Positions 57,010 through 64,000 of a stretch of 64,000 bases of DNA are shown one piece after another. A program made the translations under genes and the position numbers. How positions within the stretch are numbered: position 1 is the first letter of the stretch; each line of letters begins with the position of its first letter. Under the pieces are notes generated by a model. It saw nothing but the letters and a program-made list of their open reading frames with translations, was not told the DNA's origin and did no database searches. This DNA is from Bryum argenteum (taxonomy: Eukaryota > Streptophyta > Bryopsida > Bryales > Bryaceae), in NCBI GenBank assembly GCA_037043015.1, contig CM073325.1:18145001-18209000 (forward strand), in the 5' to 3' direction.

Positions 57010-57190
57010 TAGTTCTTATTTGAGAAATTTGACAGCTGGATGTTTACCATCTGAAAGATTATAACATCTAAAGTTTGTGAATTCAAAATTTTTAGAAATG
57101 TGAAGATTGTTTTTGGAATTTTTGGAGGCTTGTAAAATTGGTAAACTTCTTGATTTGGGTCACTTTGAAACTTAAGTACTTAGTGATCTA
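57010..57190 (+). repeat. Left arm of a large imperfect inverted repeat
   Basis: Inverted relative to 57985-58170. Shared blocks include gatggtaaacatccagctg, ttcaaaaacaatctt-like and aagtttaccaattttacaag words. The arms are roughly three-quarters identical and about 800 bp apart. Confidence 0.65.
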
Positions 57191-57984
57191 GTTATATACA
57201 TATTTCCAAAAAAGCTCCCAAAAAAGCTACATTTAAACATGTCCGACGTGGCCTTTTTGGACTTGAAACTTAAAATTTCCATATAAAGGTTTGAGAATCA
57301 GAATTTGTCTTTGCAAATTTCACCGCACACTTTGCAATATAAGGAGCATCCAATAATATTATTCGACAAAAATACTACTCTTAATCCTTTTATTAAGACT
57401 ATCTAAAATTGCAAAAAGCCATATTGGCTTTCTTGGGCCTTTAGGGGTTACATTTTTGAAGATTTTTTTCTAGATTGTTTTAAAGTAATGTCCTTCCACC
57501 TACTATTTGAATTTTTACTTTCACAAAATTGCAAATTACTTTACTTGAGCATAACAAAAACTAGTGTATTTTCAAGTGTTTGTTCCTTTTAGAAGTGGAG
57601 GGTGTTTTCTTAGATAATTTACCACTCCAATACCCTTCATACGTGTTATTGAGGCGCTTAACATAATCGTTATAATGTTAAAAATAACTAATCAAAATCC
57701 ATACTTGAAGGAATTTATGCAAAGAGCGGTTAACCCCTAAATTTCCTTAAAAACCAAAACGGTCTTTTGATGTTTTGGGCAGCCTTAGTTTCTTAGTAAA
57801 AATGAATATTTTTGAGATATTTTTTGGAATTGTGTGAGTTACATTGCAAAGTAGGTGCGGCAAAAATTGCAAAGTCAAATTCCAATTTTTGAGTCTTCTA
57901 GGACAATCCTTGGGTTGCGAGCCGAGATAGGGCAGCTCAAATAAGTAACTTTTTTGAATTTTTTTTTTTTTTGAAACATGTTCA

Positions 57985-58170
57985 TTACTAAATCACTACT
58001 CAAATTTCAAAATGACTCAAGTCAAAAAGTTTACCAGTTTTACAAGGGCAGCCTCCAAAAATTTCAAAACCAATCTTCGCAATGCCCAAAAAAACTTGGG
58101 AGACAAACTTTGAATGTTATAATCTCTCAAATGGTAAACATCCAACGGTCAATTTTTTGAGCAGTAATCA
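57985..58170 (-). repeat. Right arm of the large imperfect inverted repeat
   Basis: Partner of 57010-57190. A related but shorter copy (gttataatctc..., tcaagatcctacggttgga) occurs near 63430-63530, so this is a dispersed family. Confidence 0.65.
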
Positions 58171-58986
58171 AGTATATTCTTAGGTATAAGATCTTACGGT
58201 TGGAAGTCCTAAAAAAGGAGAAGAAATTGGTCCACACCCCCACGAGTGCTTAGAGGTGGAGAATCGCAGTTTTGAGTTTTCAAGCTCCCAAAAAACACCA
58301 AGAAAATTTAGGGGTTAAACTTAGCCAGTGTTTTAAAGGAAAGATAAAAACTAAAATATAAAATTTTAAAAATAATCTTTAACTTTGATGACTCATATCT
58401 TGAAATCTATATCATCATATTGATACAAGATGTTTTCAACATAATTATTTTCTACGTATTAATGTTCAAATGATTACAAGATTATACAATTGAATCCATG
58501 ATATATTAAATGGGCGTTTTGAATGTATTCACGTGATGCAATGTAAACAACACCTTTAGGGAGGTTTTTTGGCCAAGAAAGCAGTTTGGGGCTAAGATTT
58601 TAGGCTTCCAACTGTAAATTTCATTCAATTAGGCCAATTGGGATACCTATTCATTCATTTAATTTGTTGGGTTATACTAGAACTAAGCGTGTTCATTATA
58701 ATCATAAGCTTTTAACATAGTTTTAGGTACTAGATTCTACGGTTACATACATAAAAGTGCGTCAAAATCTGAAAATTTTCACCTTGCTTAAAAAGAAGGT
58801 AGTTTTTGGCGGTTTTGAGACATTGTGGTAGTTTTGGGGCTAGTCGAGTTTAGTGATTAACCTGAGGCCAAAGGGTTTTGGAGAAAAAACTTAGAGGTGT
58901 TGCAAAATGTGCATCAAAATTACACTTTCTATTTTTAGTAATACACAAATTGATAAAATTGGCTATGGATTGATATATCTTAGGAT

Positions 58987-58988
<2 letters not shown>

Positions 58989-59077
<89 letters not shown>
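58989..59077. repeat. (AT)n microsatellite, about 44 units
   Basis: Uninterrupted AT dinucleotides over 89 bp. Apparent isoleucine-tyrosine reading frames here are artefacts. Confidence 0.97.
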
Positions 59078-59078
<1 letters not shown>

Positions 59079-59364
59079 CTATGATAAAATAGTTAAGGAC
59101 AATAAACAAACTATAAAGAACACAACTAGTTTTCTCTAATAACAAGTTTTCCGAAACTAAGCAAATCTTGCCACGTGTGTATCTCAAGGCTTGATGTAAT
59201 CAATCAATGATTTCAAACGAGGTTCTCTAAAATGGATGTGATTCGCAACACCCTACACTTTAGCTTGTGCAATTCCTCAAAATTCAAAACTGACCATAAA
59301 ATGGTTGATTGGGCTTATAGAGGTTAACTCCTTAATGTCCCCAATGTTGTTTTCCTCCAGTTTG

Positions 59365-59585
59365 GATGAAGGGCAAAAACTTTGAAGAGCCATAACTCCT
59401 TCATTCAAACTTTGTTGTGAACAAAATAACTTGGGGTTGGGTCCCAAATCAAGAGTAGTTTGTGAGGTAAAATTTGCAAATCCACAAAATGAATGATAAT
59501 TTAACGACATGCATTTGAGTGAAGGTAGCTTTCGGGTATGGGTTTACAAACATTAAGGATGTTTTACCTTTGCAAGCCCATTATG
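59365..59585 (+). repeat. Dispersed repeat, copy 2 of a direct pair
   Basis: Partner of 55760-55985. It contains aactttgaagagccataact and cgacatgcatttgagtgaagg. Confidence 0.65.
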
Positions 59586-61509
59586 TGGAACCCAAAATAA
59601 ATTTTGATGAACTTTTTAAGTATACTATGAAAATATACGATACATAGTATAATCCAGTATTATGTAATCATATTATGTGCTTCATTTGAGTCCTTCTATA
59701 ACTTGGAAGTAAGACATTGGAGCTACCGGATGACTCTGTGAAGAAGATGTTATTATAGGAGCAAGCTTATATTACTTTCAAGTGCTTGTGTCAACTGAAA
59801 AGTTTTCATACTAATTGTCTAACTCTTCAACAAACAATATATAATTGATGATATTCAAAGAAGAGGTAGTTAAATTTAGATAACTCTAAATCAACCTCTA
59901 CCACATATTGATTGAGCTGAAATTTTGATAACACTAACCCTTAAAGATACATCAGAGTCGAAATATCTTATTGCTATTTTGTCAGCCTAGGTTAAGGGGT
60001 AATAATAATATATTTGCGGAAGATATTCATTGACTCTATTTTATAAAAATTGTATGTGAAAATTTGCAAAGTCAAATTCAATATTTTAATTTTTTAAATG
60101 CAAGTTTTAGCTTTCTTAGTCTAAGTGGAACGTAAGTAAAAAATTAAAATCCTTAATGTGATTAGTTCATTTCTTAAAACATCATCTATCGACCAATCAC
60201 ATGAGATGACTTCTGCTCTCCACATGGACATCTTGACATCATGTGTAAAGTGTCTCTTCAAAGCACATTTTCATTCATTTTTAAGGCAATATAAACTTGA
60301 TTTGTTGTTTGCCCGACGTCCTCCAACCATTATTCAGTTTCTAAATTTTTTTCTATAAGTCTTGGTATTAATACCTTGTGCAATGGTTACATTTCATATT
60401 CCAATTATGTAATGCATACAATAGTCAATAGATTGTCATTGCAATTTTGTTTGCTGGAAATCAAAAAATACTTTAGCAATGATGAGATTGGGCTCCCCAT
60501 TAGACTCTCTTGTGCACTTCGTCAAATGTTCTTAAACATGAGTGTAGCCCTTGCTAAATGAAGCTTCTATTAATTTTTGATGTTTGTTCACCTCCAAAGT
60601 TTTATTATTAGTTGGTCAATAATCAGTCAAGACAATATGATATCACGAGACTCTAGATTTACAAATTCATAAAAAATTGATTAGTGGCAATCAACAAGGG
60701 ATGCAATCAGTGTACCTTACATTGAGATCTATCACTCCTTAGTCGAGCTCAAATCTTTAAAACAATCTCAAGGTGCTTATCTTGCTAGTACTCTTCAAGG
60801 TTTAGCAGTCATAACGTTTTAAATGTTATTGTGAAAAAACTTAAAATCTATTTGGTGACTTGCTAATTTTGAAAAATATTTTAAAATTCTTATCCCTTGT
60901 CGTTGTAGCATTAACAATTGAGGCAATGTTTCTTTTGCCTCGAAGGGTTTTTGTGTTTTATTTGACTTTTCAATTTCTTCTATAGTACTATGTGCTCCTC
61001 TTATAGCTCGTACACATGGCACCTAAGGGCATCGGCCCGGCTAGGCCATGCCAACTGTATATAGCAACAACAAGCTCATTGTTGCGAACCTTTTGGACGG
61101 CTTTCTCTCCCCGTGTTAGTGCGCTTGCTCCTTTGGGTCAGACACTTTTGATTTCAGTGTGTTTTGGGTAGTCTTCTTGAGTGTTTGGGTGGCGCTCAAC
61201 TTGGCGGAGGAGGAGGCGCCACATTTTTCAAGTCGAGAGGCGGCACAGAGGTTTCGGAGAGGCTGAAACCCTTTCATCAACCTTCCATCATAAGGTTATC
61301 TTTTTCATAATTGTTATGATTGTAAAACTTGCAAGCCTCGGTAGTAATAATTAAAAACTTGCAAGCCTCGAAAGACATACGAGTAGCAATTATAAATGTA
61401 GGATTGAACGAAGACAAAGGTCTCTTTACAAGTGTGCTATCAAACTTTGAAGCTTTTGAGGTTTGCTTTTTGTAAATAGGTATTGATAAGATGAGGACTA
61501 CTGCACAAC

Positions 61510-62337
61510 ATGTCGAATTCTTCCAATGAGGGCGGTGGCTATGAGTTTTCCCAGCCTCATAACTATCGCGGGGTGAGAAAGGTTGTGACGATTCCTATTC
61601 TGGATGGAAACGAGATCCCCGTCCCTAGGGCTCCGGTACCCAAGCCTTTCCCTCTGGCAATACCTGTGAAGCCTTCCATTTCGGCAATTCCTGTGAAGCC
61701 TTCTGTTCCGGCTGTACAACCTGTGAAGAGGTGGTTTGAGAACAAGGATGCGGCCGCGACGAAGATTCAAGCTATGTATCGCGGTTATTGTTTGCGTAAG
61801 TTTCAGCCCTTGAAGCACTTGAAAGTGATTAAAGCAGTGAAGGGAGAGCTCGATTCTTTGACGAACAGATTTCAAGAAACCCAACAGAGAAAGAAGTTGG
61901 GCAGCGACCCGCGCGAGCGATTGAGGTGGACAGAAGGCATTATGGCTTTGCTTTTACAGTTGGATACATTGCAAGGTGTGTCCCCGAAGGTGCGCCTCAT
62001 TCGGAAAGCGTTGTCTAAAGAGCTCCAGATGCTACTGGAAACGATTGACGCCTTAGAGGAGACCCACATGTTATCGGCACACATGAAAGTGATGCAAGGA
62101 GTGATAGAAGAGCTTGATACATTGAAGAATCGATTTCAAGATATTGAAGAGATGAAGAAGTTGTGCAACGACTCGCAGGAGCGATTGCGATGGACGGAGG
62201 GCCTCATGGCGATGGTTTTACGGTTGGATGCATTGCAAGGTGTGCCCTCGGAGATGCGTATCATCAAGAAAGAGATGACAAAGATGCTCATGATGTTCCA
62301 AGAAAGGATTGACAACTTGGAGGATAGCCACCCGTGA
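61510..62337 (+). CDS. IQ-motif protein with two tandem BAG domains, HSP70 co-chaperone
   Basis: An intact, intronless 275-aa frame. Residues 1-75 are Pro-rich and probably disordered, with AIPVKPS-type repeats. Residues 81-101 (AAATKIQAMYRGYCLRKFQPL) are an IQ calmodulin-binding motif immediately before LKHLKVI, the arrangement of plant BAG5/BAG6-type proteins. BAG domains bind the HSP70 ATPase domain and promote nucleotide exchange. The segment 104-184 is a BAG domain (RLRWTEGIMALLLQLDTLQG), and 192-271 repeats it (RLRWTEGLMAMVLRLDALQG). Plant members I know of have one BAG domain, so the internal duplication is unusual. No targeting signal is obvious. The upstream 450 bp are the likely promoter and leader. 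ATG 61510 is chosen because it is the first in the open frame. Confidence 0.9.
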   Translation: MSNSSNEGGGYEFSQPHNYRGVRKVVTIPILDGNEIPVPRAPVPKPFPLAIPVKPSISAIPVKPSVPAVQPVKRWFENKDAAATKIQAMYRGYCLRKFQPLKHLKVIKAVKGELDSLTNRFQETQQRKKLGSDPRERLRWTEGIMALLLQLDTLQGVSPKVRLIRKALSKELQMLLETIDALEETHMLSAHMKVMQGVIEELDTLKNRFQDIEEMKKLCNDSQERLRWTEGLMAMVLRLDALQGVPSEMRIIKKEMTKMLMMFQERIDNLEDSHP

Positions 62338-64000
62338 ACGCAATCGAGGAGGTCGCTTGTGGAGGGCAACGGAAGGAAAACCGACCACCACCACGTCAGC
62401 TTGGCTTCAAGCCTCTTCAAAGTAGCTTTGCCTTTTATATTTAGTTATACACCAAATACCTCTCCATCTCCTTTTCTTTTGGCCATTTTAGCTTGCAAGT
62501 TTTGACCACTAAATATCTATGTATCTCCATAGAGTTTTCGTAAGTCATGAACTTTGGCATACATTTTTTGTGAGTAGCGACTATAGCACTTCATTATAGG
62601 GATGAGTAGAAAATAAGATACAAAATATGTTCAATAATACTTTGAAAACATAGCTTTAGGGTCGTGGGTCCAACCGAATGAATAGATTGGTGGCTATGCT
62701 TTTAGCCGAGGACTTTGAATATGTTCATGCATGTGAATGAGGAACAAATTTATGTACCCTTCCAAGTGAAGTGTGAATCAACTTCTTGGAAGAATATGAT
62801 AGCTTTAAAATTTGCAAAGAGTAACAACTTCATAGGTTAAGAACAGAGTGAACGCAGTTACAAAACAAGTCAAATTGGCCCAAAATTGGGGTTATATGTA
62901 AGGTACTTTCTCGTGTCCCCCGGACACGGACATCAAGAAGGTGAGATCAAAATTATAAAAAAATATGTAAAAAATCAAGATTAGGTATATAAAAAATCAA
63001 GATTAGGTATATAAAAAATCATATGACCATGTCTCTTCATTAATAACTCTTAATGGCGTATATACATGACCAAATGATGATGGCCATGACCATGACCAAG
63101 CATGTATTTGATTACATTGTGAGTAAGGTTCCCCTCATCCTGATAGGTGAGCTCTTTATTTGGTGCTCTTTAAGAACTACCCCTATCTCCCGTACCCTCG
63201 TTGATGGTCCCCTTGCTTTATAAGATTTATAGCATATTCTTAGCCCCTTCTTCTCGGTTCCCTATGCTCTTTAAGATTTATGGGATATCCTTCGTTCGAT
63301 AGATCCTTTGTTCCTACTTCTCCGTCTTCTGTTCTGATTCTCTATTCTCCTTTTCTTTATTAATCCCTAAAGATCCAAGAAAGCCGAAATGGCTTTTTGG
63401 GATTTCCGCAGGGAAAAATTTCAGCCAACTTTGACCATTATAATCTCAAAATTGGAGAAAAATTAACGGTTCAAATTTATTATTTGAGTAAAGGGTCAAG
63501 TTAGCTTCAAGATCCTACGGTTGGATCTTCTAATTAATGCTTAGATTGAGTTTCTTTGGGCCTGAAGTAGAAGAAAGTTCTTTTTGATGATTTAGACAAT
63601 TTTGTATCAAGGATCTTTAGGGGTTAATAGTTCCCTATTTCTAAACCCCTGTTCTTGGTGCCCATCGTTTGTTCCCGGTTTCCTGTTCCCCCTCCTCCAA
63701 CTCCCCTTTTTGGTTTCTATTATTCGTTCCCGGTCCCCATCATTTGTTTCTAGTTCCTATCATTCGTTCATGGTTCTCATTATTTGTTCATGGTTTCCAT
63801 CCTCCGTTCCCAATTCCTATCGTTTGGTCCTAGTTTCTAGTTCTTGTTCCATGTTCCATCAATCTCTTGTTCACTCTTTAGTCTTCTCTCATTTCACATG
63901 TTCAACATTCCTTGTCCCTTCGACTCCCCCTTATATTATTGGCATTTAATAAATTCTTAATAACAATCAGATACCACTTATCACTAAAAGAAAGCCTTGT
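62338..64000. other. AT-rich 3' flank, no gene recognised
   Basis: The BAG 3' region is followed by repeats. A short tandem duplication (aaaaaatcaagattaggtat, about 62968-63020) is present. Confidence 0.4.
63630..63870. repeat. Pyrimidine-rich degenerate minisatellite
   Basis: Irregular units of about 20-22 bp around cgttcccggttcctatcatt. The 115-codon frame across it is low-complexity and not credible. Confidence 0.65.

Larger units (their letters stand above)
53913..61509. other. 7.6-kb AT-rich intergenic region with dispersed repeats
   Basis: The first 300 bp are GC-rich and probably the 5' region of the minus-strand microprotein gene. From 54.3 kb onward I see only AT-rich repeats, described separately, and no coding domain or RNA gene. 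The last 450 bp before 61510 include tatatagc at about 61057 and probably hold the BAG gene promoter and leader. Confidence 0.45.

Noticed and set aside
58907-59187. Reading frames made of isoleucine and tyrosine
   Set aside because: They are translations of the (AT)n microsatellite.
63602-63949. 115-codon frame at the window end
   Set aside because: Low-complexity Ser/Phe/Pro sequence encoded by a pyrimidine-rich minisatellite.

Overview
The window is nuclear DNA of a land plant. The genes have spliceosomal introns with GT-AG borders, the single-copy genes are of plant type (a SEC12-like WD40 protein, DONSON, an IQ/BAG co-chaperone), and there are CACTA transposons and a chromodomain Ty3/gypsy retrotransposon. 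The retrotransposon looks fungal-type and self-priming, and several gene families are ones I cannot tie to flowering plants. This points, with low confidence, to a bryophyte or another early-diverging land plant. Nothing suggests bacterial or organellar DNA.

Layout. 0-9 kb: three decayed copies of one unrecognised gene family (called family A here), one next to a RING-H2 reading frame, each near blocks of a GC-rich minisatellite built on GCGACCGCCGGTC. 9-14 kb: a protein-kinase gene cut in two by a 3.6-kb CACTA transposon with an exact 3-bp target duplication. 14-19 kb: a GC-rich, probably mobile block with one 1,157-codon frame broken only by two TAG codons. 22.6-31.7 kb: a multi-exon gene with a ParB/sulfiredoxin-like front and a DNA-methyltransferase-like back, split by a 5.5-kb LTR retrotransposon with an exact 5-bp target duplication. 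32.7-33.3 kb: an F-box-like frame.

39.8-44.5 kb: a tandem array of four U1 and four U5 snRNA genes alternating on the plus strand, each with a recognisable upstream promoter element. 44.8-53.9 kb is the most gene-like part. All on the minus strand are a complete 10-exon SEC12-like gene (389 aa), a complete 15-exon DONSON gene (661 aa) and a 51-aa membrane microprotein. 54-61.5 kb is AT-rich, repeat-laden intergenic DNA. 61.5-62.3 kb is an intact single-exon gene with an IQ motif and two tandem BAG domains.

Functionally the intact part covers splicing RNAs (U1, U5), ER-to-Golgi traffic (SEC12-like), replication-fork maintenance (DONSON) and chaperone regulation (BAG). The rest is gene relics and mobile DNA. 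The strongest leads are the mixed U1/U5 array, the self-priming retrotransposon and the intron-bearing ParB-methyltransferase gene.
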